The notes beneath the pieces are model-generated. The model did not search any database and was not told where the DNA came from. It was given only the letters and a program-made list of their open reading frames with translations. A program made the translations under genes and the position numbers. 64,000 nt of DNA from Geodermatophilus pulveris. Lineage in GTDB: Bacteria > Actinomycetota > Actinomycetes > Mycobacteriales > Geodermatophilaceae. Each line of letters starts with the position of its first letter. The stretch's first letter is position 1. Positions 27,766 through 39,449 of the stretch are shown here, one piece after another. The stretch lies in NCBI RefSeq assembly GCF_900188375.1, contig NZ_FZOO01000001.1, positions 620,001 to 684,000 on the forward strand, given 5' to 3'.

Positions 27766-28992
27766 ATGGAGTTCGTGCTGATCGCGATCGCGATCCTGCT
27801 CGTCGGCCTGGTCCTCGGGGTCAGCCTCCTCGTCGGCCGCGGCCGGCGGACCACCCGGCTGGACGACGACGCCGCCACCGGCACCACGCTGACCCGGCCG
27901 CGCCCGCCCGCCCCGGCGCCGGAGGCCCCGCCCCGCCCGTCGGGGTCCACGGCCAGCGGGCTGGGGACCACCGCCGAGCCGGACGCCGTGCAGCCCGAGG
28001 CGCCCCCGGCGGTCGTCCTGCCCCCGGCCGAGCCCGAGCCGGGGCTGGTCTTCGAGACCCCGCCGCCGTCGTCGGGCCGGCTGGTCCGGCTGCGCTCCCG
28101 GCTGGCCCGCTCCCAGTCCGACCTGGGCCGCGGCCTGCTCACCGTCCTGGCCCGCGAGCGGCTCACCGAGGACGACTGGGAGGAGCTCGAGGAGACCCTG
28201 CTCGCCGCCGACGTCGGCGTGGCCGCCACCCAGCAGATCGTCGCCCGGCTGCGCACCCAGTCGATGGTGCTGGCCACCGCGTCCGGTGCGGAGCTGCGCG
28301 CGCTGCTGGTCCGCGAGCTCACCGCGGTGCTGGGCCCGGACCTCGACCGCAGCCTGGCCGTGGAACGCCGCGACGGGCGGCCGGGGATCGTCCTCGTCGT
28401 CGGCGTCAACGGCGCGGGCAAGACCACGACCTGCGGCAAGATCGCCCGCGTCCTCGTCGGCGACGGCCGCAGCGTGGTCCTGGGCGCCGCGGACACCTTC
28501 CGCGCCGCGGCCGCCGACCAGCTGGAGACCTGGGGCGAGCGGGTCGGCGTGCTCACCGTGCGCGGCCGGGAGGGGGCCGACCCGGCCTCGGTCGCCTTCG
28601 AGGCCGCCCGCACGGGGGTGGAGGGCGAGGTGGACACCGTCGTCGTCGACACCGCCGGGCGGCTGCACACCAAGGGCGGCCTCATGGACGAGCTCGGCAA
28701 GATCAAGCGGGTCGTGGAGAAGGTGGCGCCGGTGACCGAGGTGCTGCTCGTGCTCGACGCCACGACCGGGCAGAACGGCGTCGTCCAGGCGCGGGTGTTC
28801 ACCCAGGCGGTCACCGTGACCGGCGTCGTGCTCACCAAGCTCGACGGGACGGCCAAGGGCGGCATCGTCGTCTCCGTGCAGCGCGAGCTGGGCATCCCGG
28901 TCAAGCTGGTCGGGCTGGGGGAGGGCGCCGACGACCTGGCCCCCTTCGAGCCGGAGACCTTCGCCGAGGCACTGGTCGGCGGCGCGGACTGA
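27766..28992 (+). CDS. ftsY: Signal recognition particle receptor FtsY
   Basis: A 408-residue SRP receptor GTPase. An N-terminal transmembrane helix (FVLIAIAILLVGLVLGVSLL) anchors it, an acidic/Pro-rich A domain runs to about 105, and the NG domain contains the P-loop GVNGAGKTTTCGK from about 213, DTFRAAA, VVDTAGRLHTKGGLMDEL and TKLDGTAKGG. It works with Ffh, encoded at 40.6 kb. The stop codon is followed at once by a hairpin repeat. Confidence 0.97.
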   Translation: MEFVLIAIAILLVGLVLGVSLLVGRGRRTTRLDDDAATGTTLTRPRPPAPAPEAPPRPSGSTASGLGTTAEPDAVQPEAPPAVVLPPAEPEPGLVFETPPPSSGRLVRLRSRLARSQSDLGRGLLTVLARERLTEDDWEELEETLLAADVGVAATQQIVARLRTQSMVLATASGAELRALLVRELTAVLGPDLDRSLAVERRDGRPGIVLVVGVNGAGKTTTCGKIARVLVGDGRSVVLGAADTFRAAAADQLETWGERVGVLTVRGREGADPASVAFEAARTGVEGEVDTVVVDTAGRLHTKGGLMDELGKIKRVVEKVAPVTEVLLVLDATTGQNGVVQARVFTQAVTVTGVVLTKLDGTAKGGIVVSVQRELGIPVKLVGLGEGADDLAPFEPETFAEALVGGAD

Positions 28993-29053
28993 AGGAGGAC
29001 CCGCCTGCCCCCCCACCGCTCGCAGGCTCGCGGCGGGCCCCTGCAGTCGGGCC
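28993..29053 (+). repeat. Stop-codon-associated hairpin repeat, copy E (after ftsY)
   Basis: Begins directly after the ftsY TGA with AGGAGGACCC. The centre CTCGCAGGCTCG is flanked by CCGC/GCGG and CTGC/GCAG pairs, closest to copy D. It may terminate ftsY transcription, although no T-run follows. Confidence 0.82.
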
Positions 29054-29133
29054 GTTCCGGTACGTCACCGGCTCGGCGCGGGCCCCTGGAGGGCAGCCAC
29101 CGGTCAGCGGTCCGCGGCGGGCTGCCCGAGGTG

Positions 29134-29546
29134 TGGGACCGCCTCGCGGGCCCCGGCGCCGGGGCCGCCGGGCCCGGTGCTGCGGCTGCTGGCCGTCGAC
29201 CTGTGGGGCGGGGTGTGGTGCAACGACACCCCGGCGGCCGCCCGCTGGTACCACCGCGACGGCACGGGTCCGGCCTCGCACCTCGCCTTCTCGCCGGGGC
29301 ACGTGCACCCCTTCGCCCTCGCGGTGCTGGACGGCGGCCCGCGGCGGGCCCGGCTGCGGTGGGCCCTCGCCTGTACGGCTACCTGCTGGGGGCACCGCCG
29401 TGCTCACCGCGCCCCGCGACCGCCGCGCCCGGCGGGTGCTCGGCCTGGTCACCACGGCCGGCGGGGCGGTGCTCGACCGCGCCCTGGGCCCCTCGGCGGC
29501 CGCGCCGTGGTCCGCGCCGGTCCCCTTCACCAAGCTGCCGGCCGGC
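29134..29546 (+). pseudogene. Decayed coding locus of unknown family
   Basis: This stretch after ftsY reads like coding sequence broken by at least one and probably two frameshifts. One frame gives LLAVDLWGGVWCNDTPAAAR and HVHPFALAVLDGGPRRARLR; near 29360-29395 the sense shifts to another frame giving TAVLTAPRDRRARRVLGLVT and FTKLPAGSPG. An upstream third-frame piece (LPEVWDRLAGPG) may be its N-terminus. No intact gene and no family I recognise. It runs up to the end of the convergent threonine aldolase gene. Confidence 0.35.
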
Positions 29547-30623
29547 TCACCCGGCGCCCCCGCCGCCGCTGAGCGCCGCCACGGCGGCGCGCACGTCGCC
29601 GTCGGGCAGCGCCAGCGTCGCGTCGCCGACCGCGACCTCCAGCCGCGCGGTGCCCGGGTCCCCGGTCGCCACGGGCACCCCGGTCCACAGGCCCTGCTCG
29701 GCGGCCAGCGCGCGGGCGGCCGCGGCGGCCGCGTCCGGCGGGGTGCGCAGCAGCAGGTGCAGCATCGGCGTCTGCGGCGGGTCCGGGACGACGGTGACGC
29801 CCGGCAGGCCGCGCACCGCGTCGGCGACCTCGCGGGCCCGCCGCAGGTAGGCCGGCATCAGCGGCAGCCGGCGGCGCAGGCAGGTCAGCGCGGACGCCGC
29901 CCCCGGCCACATGCCGAACAGCGTGCCGCCCATCCGGCGCCGCCACTCCCGCACCTCGGCGACCACGTCGGCCGGCCCGGCCAGGCAGCACCCGGCCAGC
30001 GCGCCCAAGCCCTTGTAGAAGCTCACGTACACGGTGTCGAAGGCCGCGGCGAGCTCGGCGGGGGAGCGCTCGTAGCCGGCCGAGGCCTCCCACAGCCGGG
30101 CACCGTCGAGGTGGGCGGCCGCGTCCCGCTCCCGCGCCCAGGCCGCCTGCGCGACCACGTCCTCCCACGGCGGCAGCCGGCCGCCGAGGTCGCGCTGCGG
30201 CAGCTCGACGAGCAGCGCGGCCGGGCGCTCGGCGACGCCGTCGAGGTCGGCGCGCAGCAGCAGCCGGTGCCGGTCGCCGACGGGGCGGCCGACCAGGTCG
30301 TGCAGCCGCTCGGGGGCCTGCTCCTCGTGCCGGGCCAGGTGGCACTCGGGGTGGTACAGCACGGTGCGCCGCCCGCGCCGGTCGGCGTGCACCCGCAGCA
30401 CCGCCTGCTGGGCCATCACCCCGCTGGGCAGGTACACGGCCGCGGGCAGCCCGAGCACCGCGGCCACCTCGGCCTCCAGCTCGGCGACCACGCCGCCCTC
30501 GCCGTAGCGGTCCAGCGCGGTGTCCGCCGGCACGGTGGCCAGCAGGTCGGCCGCCCGCCGGTCGCCGTGGCCGCCCAGCGACCGGTCGCAGGCGGCGCGC
30601 AGGACCGCCAGGTCGTCGTCCAC
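29547..30623 (-). CDS. Low-specificity L-threonine aldolase-like PLP enzyme
   Basis: A 358-residue fold-type I PLP enzyme of the beta-eliminating lyase family. The PLP lysine is K204 in YVSFYKGLGALAG, the family signature HLDGARLWEA lies just before it, and YLPSGVMAQQAVLRVH is the cofactor phosphate-binding region. The enzyme would cleave threonine to glycine and acetaldehyde or act on related beta-hydroxy amino acids. GTG 30623 starts four bases after the stop of a small upstream frame. Confidence 0.85.
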   Translation of the reverse strand: MDDDLAVLRAACDRSLGGHGDRRAADLLATVPADTALDRYGEGGVVAELEAEVAAVLGLPAAVYLPSGVMAQQAVLRVHADRRGRRTVLYHPECHLARHEEQAPERLHDLVGRPVGDRHRLLLRADLDGVAERPAALLVELPQRDLGGRLPPWEDVVAQAAWARERDAAAHLDGARLWEASAGYERSPAELAAAFDTVYVSFYKGLGALAGCCLAGPADVVAEVREWRRRMGGTLFGMWPGAASALTCLRRRLPLMPAYLRRAREVADAVRGLPGVTVVPDPPQTPMLHLLLRTPPDAAAAAARALAAEQGLWTGVPVATGDPGTARLEVAVGDATLALPDGDVRAAVAALSGGGGAG

Positions 30624-30627
30624 CCGG

Positions 30628-30864
30628 TCAGTCCCGCCGGGCCGCGCACCCGGCGGCCCGCGGCTCCTGGGGGCGGGCGACCAGCGCGACGTCGTCGGCG
30701 TGCTGCGGGGCCGACCGGGCGAGCCGGGCGACGGTGCCGGGGGTGACCAGCGGGAAGAGGGCCGGCGCCTCGTCGACGACCCGGGCGGAGTCGGGCACCG
30801 GGAGGTCCGCGGACGCGCGGCGTCCCGCCTGCCGCCCGTCCCGGCCCTGCTCGTCCGCGGTCAC
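30628..30864 (-). CDS. Small hypothetical protein
   Basis: A 78-residue frame opened by GTG 30864, which is preceded by GGGAGGGG at a good distance. The sequence (LPVPDSARVVDEAPALFPLV, TVARLARSAPQHADDVALVA) has no motif I recognise, a charged low-complexity start and a basic C-terminus. It ends just before the threonine aldolase start, so it could be the first gene of a two-gene unit. The good ribosome binding site is the main support. Confidence 0.45.
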   Translation of the reverse strand: MTADEQGRDGRQAGRRASADLPVPDSARVVDEAPALFPLVTPGTVARLARSAPQHADDVALVARPQEPRAAGCAARRD

Positions 30865-30940
30865 GGTGCTGGTCCCCTCCCGGACGGGTGCCGTCCACGA
30901 CGCACTACCCGGTTCCGGCGTGTGACACCTCCCGCAGCGC

Positions 30941-31687
30941 TCAGGGGACGGTGCGCGGGTCGAAGCCGTAGGGCAGCTCCAGCCGGTGGCGGGCGAGCAG
31001 GTCGGTGTCGGTGAGCAGCTCCCGGGTCGGCCCGTCGGCCACCACCACCCCGCCGTCGAGGACGACCGAGCGCGGGCACAGCTGCAGGGCGTAGGGCAGG
31101 TCGTGGGTGACCATCAGCAGCGTCACCGGCAGGGCCGCCAGCACCTCCGCGAGCTCCCGGCGCCCGGCCGGGTCCAGGTTGGACGACGGCTCGTCGAGCA
31201 CCAGCACCTCCGGGTGCATGGACAGCACCGTGGCGACCGCGACCCGCCGCCGCTGGCCGAAGGACAGGTGGTGCGGTGGCCGGCCGGCGGCCCCGGTCAT
31301 GCCGACCTGGGCCAGCGCGGCGTCCACCCGGGCCCGCACCTCGTCCTCGGGCAGGCCCAGGTTGCGCGGGCCGAAGGCGACGTCCTCGCCGACGGTCGGC
31401 ATGAACAGCTGGTCGTCGGGGTCCTGGAAGACGATGCCGACCCGTCGCCGCACCTCGGGCAGGTGCGCCCGCTGCACCGGCAGCCCGGCCACCGTCACCG
31501 CGCCACGGCCGCCGGTGAGGATGCCGTTGAGGTGCAGCACCAGGGTGGTCTTCCCGGCGCCGTTGGGCCCGAGCAGCGCGACCCGCTCGCCGCGGTCGAC
31601 CCGCAGGTCCACGCCGTACAGGGCCTGGTGCCCGTCGGGGTAGGCGAAGGCGAGGTCCTCGACGAGCAGGGAGGGGGGCGCGCTCAC
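30941..31687 (-). CDS. cbiO: Cobalt/nickel ECF transporter ATP-binding subunit
   Basis: A 248-residue ABC ATPase of the CbiO/NikO group. Walker A GPNGAGKTT is at 40-48, the Q-loop in VFQDPDDQLFMPTV, the signature as LSFGQRRRVAVA, and Walker B LVLDEPSSNLDP, with switch H in VTHDL. The start overlaps the cbiQ stop by 4 bp (GTGA). It is the last gene of the metal-importer operon and energises uptake through CbiM. Confidence 0.93.
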   Translation of the reverse strand: MSAPPSLLVEDLAFAYPDGHQALYGVDLRVDRGERVALLGPNGAGKTTLVLHLNGILTGGRGAVTVAGLPVQRAHLPEVRRRVGIVFQDPDDQLFMPTVGEDVAFGPRNLGLPEDEVRARVDAALAQVGMTGAAGRPPHHLSFGQRRRVAVATVLSMHPEVLVLDEPSSNLDPAGRRELAEVLAALPVTLLMVTHDLPYALQLCPRSVVLDGGVVVADGPTRELLTDTDLLARHRLELPYGFDPRTVP

Positions 31688-32466
31688 CCGAGCAGCAGGC
31701 CCGTCGCCAGGACGGCGGCCGCACCCAGGGGGAGGGCCAGCGCGGCGAGCCAGGCCCGGGCGGGCACCGCGGGGGCCGGCCCGCCCGGCAACCGGCCGGC
31801 GTAGCCGCGCGACAGCATCGCCAGGTGGACCCGCTCGCCGCGCTCGTAGGAGCGGACGAACAGCGAGCCGGCGGCCGGGCCCAGCACCCGCAGCGCGCCG
31901 AGGTGGCGGCCCCGGAACCCGCGGGACTCCCGGGCCACCCGCATCCGGGCGAGCTCGCCGGCGACGACGTCGGTGTACCGCATCATGAACATCAGGATCT
32001 GCACGAGCAGCGCGGGCAGCCGCAGCCGCTCCAGGCCCGCCAGCAGCGCCCGCGGCTCGGTGGTCGCGGCCAGGACGACCGCGGCCAGCACCGACAGCGT
32101 CGCCTTGGCCAGCAGCCCGCCGGCGGCCACCAGGCCGCTCTCGGACAGCGCGAGCCCGGCGACCTCGACCCGCGGTCCCTGCGCCACGAACGGCAGCAGC
32201 ACCGCGAACAGCACGAACGGCACCTCGATCGCCAGCCCGCGGGCCAGCCGGGCCGGCCCGACACCGGCCACGGCGGCGGCCAGCAGGACCAGCGCCAGGT
32301 GCCCCCCGTGGGCCGCCCAGGCCCAGTCGGCGTGCACGGGGGTGGCCACGACGACCAGCGCGAAGCCGAGGACGGCGACCAGCTTCAGGTGCGGCGGCAG
32401 CCGGTGCACCGGGCTGGACCCGGCCAGGTAGGCCGCGCCCAGGACGCCGCCGTGCACCGCGGCCAC
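31684..32466 (-). CDS. cbiQ: Cobalt/nickel ECF transporter transmembrane subunit
   Basis: A 260-residue membrane protein with at least five hydrophobic segments and the CbiQ T-component signature near 170-200: RYTDVVAGELARMRVARESR followed by GFRGRH, then ERGERVHLAMLSRGYAG, which contacts the ATPase. SSPVHRLPPHLKLV at the N-terminus is also characteristic. It couples CbiO to CbiM. One base separates its GTG start from the preceding stop. Confidence 0.92.
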   Translation of the reverse strand: MAAVHGGVLGAAYLAGSSPVHRLPPHLKLVAVLGFALVVVATPVHADWAWAAHGGHLALVLLAAAVAGVGPARLARGLAIEVPFVLFAVLLPFVAQGPRVEVAGLALSESGLVAAGGLLAKATLSVLAAVVLAATTEPRALLAGLERLRLPALLVQILMFMMRYTDVVAGELARMRVARESRGFRGRHLGALRVLGPAAGSLFVRSYERGERVHLAMLSRGYAGRLPGGPAPAVPARAWLAALALPLGAAAVLATGLLLG

Positions 32467-32467
32467 G

Positions 32468-32796
32468 TCAGTCCGCCGGGGTCGCGGCGTCCCGGCCGCG
32501 GCGGCGCAGCGCCCAGGCCAGGCCGCCGGCGAGCAGCAGGGTCACCGCGACGCCGGCCACGCCGGCCAGGCCGCCGGACAGCCGGCTGTCCGCCCCGCCC
32601 ACCTGGTAGTCCGCCAGCGGCGAGCCCGCGGCCGCGCTGTCCTCCGCGGTGTCCAGGAACCCGGCCTGCCCGGCGGCCCACTCCAGCCCGTCCGGGGAGG
32701 CGCTGGCGTACCAGCTGAGCACCCCGGCGACGAGCAGGGCGACCGCGAGACCGGCGAGCCACGGGGTGCGGCCGCGGCGGAGCGCCGTGCCGGCGC

Positions 32797-32800
<4 letters not shown>
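32468..32800 (-). CDS. PDGLE-domain small subunit of the metal importer (CbiN/NikN-like)
   Basis: A 110-residue protein with two transmembrane helices (TPWLAGLAVALLVAGVLSWY and GVAGVAVTLLLAGGLAWAL) and a loop carrying SPDGLEWAAGQAGF, the PDGLE motif that identifies the accessory subunit of nickel and cobalt ECF importers. The GTG start overlaps the cbiM stop (GTGA). PDGLE-type N subunits occur with both Ni and Co systems, so the motif alone does not decide the metal. Confidence 0.88.
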
Positions 32801-35543
<2,743 letters not shown>

Positions 35544-35601
35544 AGAAGGACCCCGTCCTCCTCACGCCTCGCAGGCTCGGCGCGAGCCTCGGGACGGGGC
35601 C
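35544..35601 (+). repeat. Stop-codon-associated hairpin repeat, copy B (glnK/glnD)
   Basis: Begins at the base after the glnK stop (AGAAGGACCCC). It has the outer stem CCCCGTCC/GGACGGGG and a perfect inner hairpin AGGCTCG-GCG-CGAGCCT. It is the best-formed copy, nearly identical to copy A and close to copy C. Its placement inside the operon could reduce glnD expression relative to amt-glnK. Confidence 0.9.
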
Positions 35602-35675
35602 GTCGGTCGGGGTGGCGGGCAGGCCCGCCACCCCGGCCGACGCCGTTCGAGGGTCCCCGACACCGAGGGGGAGAC

Positions 35676-38054
35676 GTGCTGGACACCGGGTCGCTGCCCG
35701 CACTGCCGCGGGCGCGACGCACCGAGGTGCTCGACGGCTGGCTCGCCGGGCTGCTCGACGCGGCCGTCGCCGGCACGCCGCCGGCCCGCTCGCGCCGCGG
35801 CGGCGGGCGGGACGCCGGGGCGCGCAGCGGCACCGAGGGGCTCGCGCTGGTCGCCGTGGGCAGCCTCGGCCGCCGGGAGCCCCCGCCGTTCGGGGACCTC
35901 GACCTCGTCCTGGTGCACGAGGGGCGCCCGGAGATCGCCGCCCTCGCCGACGCCGTCTGGTACCCGATCTGGGACGCCGGGCTGCGGCTGGACCACTCGG
36001 TGCGGACCGTCGCCGAGGCCGTCCGCGTCGCCTCGACCGACGTCAAGGCCGGGCTCGGGCTGCTCGACGTCCGCCTGGTGGCCGGGGACGCCGGCCTCGC
36101 CGCCGCGCTGCGCACCGCCACCCTGGGCAGCTGGCGGCAGTCGGCATCCCGGCTGCTGCCCCAGCTGCGCGACCTGCGCCGCGGCCGCGCCCGGCAGGTC
36201 GGCGAGCTGGCCTTCCTGCTGGAGCCCGACCTCAAGGAGGCCTACGGCGGGCTGCGGGAGGGTCAGGTGATGCGGGCGGCGGCCGCGGCCCAGCTGACCG
36301 ACGAGCCGGCCGCCGAGGTCGGGGAGGCCTACGCCTTCCTGCTCGACGTGCGCGACGAGCTGCGCCGGCGCTCCGGCCGGCCGACCGACGTGCTGGTCCG
36401 CCAGGAGCAGCGGCCGGTCGCGGTCGCGCTCGGCCTGCCCGACGAGGACGCGCTGCTGCGCGAGGTGAGCCTGGCCGGGCGCCGGCTGGCCTTCGTCGCG
36501 GACGAGACCTGGCGGCGGGTGGAGGACGCGCTGGTGCGCCGTCCCCGCGGCCGCTACCGCCGGGTCCGCCGCGAGCCGCTGGCCGAGGGCGTGGTGCGCC
36601 AGGGCGACGAGGTGGTGCTGGCCCGCGACGCCCGCCCGGCCGCCGACCCCGGCCTGGTGCTGCGCGGCGCGGCCGCCGCGGCCCGGGCGGACCTGCTGCT
36701 GAGCCCGTACACCCTCAAGGTGCTCGCCGTGCACTCCCCGCCGGTGCCCGAGCCCTGGCCGGCCGAGGTGCGCTGGTCGTTCCTGCGGCTGCTGGCCAGC
36801 GGGCGCTCGGCAGTGCCGGTGCTCGAGCAGCTGGACCAGGAGGGCCTGCTGTCCCGGCTGCTGCCGGAGTGGGACCGCGTGCGGTCGCTGCCGCAGCGCC
36901 ACCCGTGGCACCGGTTCACCGTCGACCGCCACCTGGCGGAGGCCGCCGCGGCCGCCGCGGAGCTGACCCGCGACGTCGACCGCCCCGACCTGCTGCTGGT
37001 CGGGGCGCTGCTGCACGACGTCGGCAAGGGCTGGCCCGGGGACCACAGCGTCGTCGGCGAGCCGATCGCGGCGCAGGTCGCCACCCGGATGGGCTTCGGC
37101 GCCGCCGACGTCGCCACGCTGGCCGCGATGGTGCGCCACCACCTGCTGCTCCCCGACACCGCTACCCGCCGGGACATCGACGACCCGGCCACCGTGGACC
37201 GGGTCGCCGCCACCATCGGGCACGACCCGGCGCTGCTGCACCTGCTGCACGCCCTGGCCCAGGCCGACGGGGCGGCGACCAGCTCCTCGGCGTGGTCGCC
37301 GTGGAAGGCGCACCTGGTCGCCGCGCTGGTGGCCCGCGTGCAGGCGCGGCTGGGCGGCGCCCCGGTGCCCGAGCCCGAGCCGGTGCTGCACCCCGGGGAG
37401 CCGCAGGTCCGCACCGACGACCCCGCCGACGCCGGCGTGGCGGTGGGCGTGGCGGACGTGGCCGACGGCCAGCGGGTGACCATCGTCGCCCCCGACCGGC
37501 ACGGCCTGTTCAGCCGGCTGGCGGGGGTGCTGGCGCTCAACCAGCTCGACGTGCGCGCCGCGAAGGTCGACGTCGTCGGCGACCGGGCCACCGCGGTGTT
37601 CGCCGTCCGGCCGCGCTTCGGGCGGCCGCCGGTCGCCGCCATCCTGGCCGACGCGGTCCGCGCCGCGCTGGAGGGCACGCTGCCGCTCGCCGAGCGGCTC
37701 CGGCAGCGGGAGGCCGACTACCGGCAGGACGCCGCCCGGGCGGCGCCCCCGCGGGTCTCCTGGCACAACGGCGAGGTGACCGGCGACGCCACCGGCATCG
37801 TCGAGGTCCGGGCGGGGGACCGCGCCGGGCTGCTGTACCGGCTGACCGCGGCGCTGGTGGCCGAGGGGCTGGACGTCACGTCGGCGCGGATCGAGACCCT
37901 CGGTGCCGACGCCGCCGACCACTTCTACGTGCACAACCCCTCGGGGGAGCCGATCGGCGCCGAGCAGCGGGGGCGGGTGGAGGCCGCGCTGGCCGCCGCC
38001 GTCCGCGGCGCCGTGCCCGACGCGGTGGCCGACCGGACGGACACGCCGGCCTGA
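35676..38054 (+). CDS. glnD: PII uridylyl-/adenylyltransferase
   Basis: A 792-residue bifunctional enzyme. The nucleotidyltransferase motif is GSLGRREPPPFGDLDLVLV with D74 and D76; the usual Ser before the first Asp is Gly here. A central domain follows, then an HD hydrolase domain with LLHDVGKGWPGDHS (H447-D448), and two C-terminal ACT domains (VTIVAPDRHGLFSRLAGVLA and VEVRAGDRAGLLYRLTAALV) that sense glutamine. It modifies the GlnK T-loop Tyr, most likely by adenylylation as in other actinobacteria. GTG 35676 follows GGGGGAGAC. Confidence 0.95.
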   Translation: MLDTGSLPALPRARRTEVLDGWLAGLLDAAVAGTPPARSRRGGGRDAGARSGTEGLALVAVGSLGRREPPPFGDLDLVLVHEGRPEIAALADAVWYPIWDAGLRLDHSVRTVAEAVRVASTDVKAGLGLLDVRLVAGDAGLAAALRTATLGSWRQSASRLLPQLRDLRRGRARQVGELAFLLEPDLKEAYGGLREGQVMRAAAAAQLTDEPAAEVGEAYAFLLDVRDELRRRSGRPTDVLVRQEQRPVAVALGLPDEDALLREVSLAGRRLAFVADETWRRVEDALVRRPRGRYRRVRREPLAEGVVRQGDEVVLARDARPAADPGLVLRGAAAAARADLLLSPYTLKVLAVHSPPVPEPWPAEVRWSFLRLLASGRSAVPVLEQLDQEGLLSRLLPEWDRVRSLPQRHPWHRFTVDRHLAEAAAAAAELTRDVDRPDLLLVGALLHDVGKGWPGDHSVVGEPIAAQVATRMGFGAADVATLAAMVRHHLLLPDTATRRDIDDPATVDRVAATIGHDPALLHLLHALAQADGAATSSSAWSPWKAHLVAALVARVQARLGGAPVPEPEPVLHPGEPQVRTDDPADAGVAVGVADVADGQRVTIVAPDRHGLFSRLAGVLALNQLDVRAAKVDVVGDRATAVFAVRPRFGRPPVAAILADAVRAALEGTLPLAERLRQREADYRQDAARAAPPRVSWHNGEVTGDATGIVEVRAGDRAGLLYRLTAALVAEGLDVTSARIETLGADAADHFYVHNPSGEPIGAEQRGRVEAALAAAVRGAVPDAVADRTDTPA

Positions 38055-38067
38055 GCTCCGCGGTCCT

Positions 38068-38085
38068 GTCACACCCCCGTGTGAC
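38068..38085. promoter_or_regulatory. Inverted repeat GTCACAC-N4-GTGTGAC
   Basis: A perfect 7-bp inverted repeat around CCCC, 13 bp after the glnD stop and about 58 bp before the zinc-ribbon gene. The size and symmetry are typical of a dimeric repressor site. It lacks the length and T-run of a terminator. Confidence 0.45.
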
Positions 38086-38142
38086 GCTCCCGGGCGAGCG
38101 GGACGGACCGGTCCCGACACCGACCGCAGGGAGACGATCGCC

Positions 38143-38364
38143 ATGCCCGGCCAGTCCGCCGCCGTCGCCGCAGCCGAGGGCCGGGTGTGGCCCTGCCCGT
38201 CCTGCGACGCCGACCGGGAGTTCGTCCAGCCGCCGTGCGGGGACGGGCACACCGAGGACGGCGGCGAGTGCCCCGAGTGGGCGTGCGCCGACTGCGGCAC
38301 GGCCCTGGTCTCCGGCAGCCCGGCCGGGGTGGCCGCCGGGCCCACCCGCCGCGCCGCCGCCTGA
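38143..38364 (+). CDS. Small zinc-ribbon protein
   Basis: A 73-residue protein with Cys pairs CPSC near the N-terminus and CADC near the C-terminus, plus additional Cys (PPCGDG, GECPEWAC) and His between them, so it is likely a zinc ribbon. ATG 38143 lies behind CAGGGAGA. Function unknown. The perfect inverted repeat upstream may control it. A short gap then leads to the convergent baeRF gene. Confidence 0.65.
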   Translation: MPGQSAAVAAAEGRVWPCPSCDADREFVQPPCGDGHTEDGGECPEWACADCGTALVSGSPAGVAAGPTRRAAA

Positions 38365-38402
38365 GCGAGGACGGACGGGGACGACACCGCGGGGGCCGGC
38401 GG

Positions 38403-39449
38403 TCAGCGGACCGTGAGCGCCACCCGCCCCCGGCCGGCCAGGGCGCCGTCGGTGACCAGCGCCACCCAGCCACCGCGCAGCAGCACCGTCTCGATGACCT
38501 CGTCGACGAGGTCGTCCACCACGTCAGGGTGGTCGACGTCGGCCGCCGGGGTCAGGAAGTCGCCGTCCGCGCTCAGCCGGGCCGGGTAGGTGAAGCCCTC
38601 CTCGACCGCCAGCATCTCCGGCCGCTCGCACCGCGCCGCCAGCCACACCGCGTCGATGCCCTCGACCACCGCCGCCCGCGAGCGCCGCCGGTCGAGCAGC
38701 GCGAGCGCCTCGTCCTGCCGGCTCAGCAGGTAGGCGTCCAGGACCTCCCGTTCCCGCGGCACCAGGTCCGGCAGCGGCGCGCGCAGCAGGCTCCCGGTCA
38801 CCGTCCCGGCGAGCCGGTCGAGGTCCCGGGACAGCCGGCGGAAGCGGGTGACCGTGCGCTCCGCGCCGACCAGGACCAGCGGGGCCGGGTGCAGCCGCCG
38901 GTGGGTGGCCAGCGCCTGGTCCACCCGGCGCAGGAAGGCGTCCCGGGACACGCCGTCGGCGACCAGCGGGAACGGCGAGCGGGGTGGGGGCCGCAGGTCC
39001 TCGGCCACGCCCTCCAGCAGCCGCGCCTCCCGGTCCGACAGCAGCAGCACGAGGTGCCGCGGCGTGCGGTGCAGGGTGCGGACCAGGTCCCGGGTGGCGA
39101 AGGTCGGGTCGACGACGACCCGGTCGGTCACGGGCACCGGGAGCCGCACCACCTCGCGGACGACCGGGTTGACGAACACCGCGATGCCCCGGCCGGTCGG
39201 ACCGGACCGGGCGCGGGCGACCGTCTCGGCCAGCGCGCCGGCCAGGTCGGACCCGACCCGCCCGTCGCCCGCGAGCCGCACGGTGGCGTCGGCGGCCAGC
39301 CGCTCCAGCGTCGCCGCGTCCGCCTCGGTCATCCGCGGGGCGGGCCGGGTGGAGGCCAGCAGGGAGACACAGGGGTCGGCCCGGACCGACTGGAGCAGCA
39401 GCACCTGCTCCGGCGTCGGCCAGTCGGCCCGCGGCGGGGCGCCGGTCAT
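38403..39449 (-). CDS. baeRF-type (bacterial archaeo-eukaryotic release factor-like) protein
   Basis: A 348-residue protein that looks like family 3 of the bacterial aeRF1-like proteins: LLQSVRADPCVSLLASTRPA at the start, GIAVFVNPVVREVVRLP, HLVLLLSDREARLLEGV (the aeRF1 core beta strand) and the C-terminal DLVDEVIETVLLRGGWVALV. Relatives of this superfamily bind ribosomes, and one member (Balon) is a hibernation factor; a ribosome-linked stress role is inferred here. The ATG overlaps the stop of the USP-like gene (ATGA). Confidence 0.72.
   Translation of the reverse strand: MTGAPPRADWPTPEQVLLLQSVRADPCVSLLASTRPAPRMTEADAATLERLAADATVRLAGDGRVGSDLAGALAETVARARSGPTGRGIAVFVNPVVREVVRLPVPVTDRVVVDPTFATRDLVRTLHRTPRHLVLLLSDREARLLEGVAEDLRPPPRSPFPLVADGVSRDAFLRRVDQALATHRRLHPAPLVLVGAERTVTRFRRLSRDLDRLAGTVTGSLLRAPLPDLVPREREVLDAYLLSRQDEALALLDRRRSRAAVVEGIDAVWLAARCERPEMLAVEEGFTYPARLSADGDFLTPAADVDHPDVVDDLVDEVIETVLLRGGWVALVTDGALAGRGRVALTVR

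Noticed and set aside
28993-29053. Classical Rho-independent terminator after ftsY
   Set aside because: The stem is imperfect and no T-run follows. It is better classed with the repeat family, though it may still affect termination.
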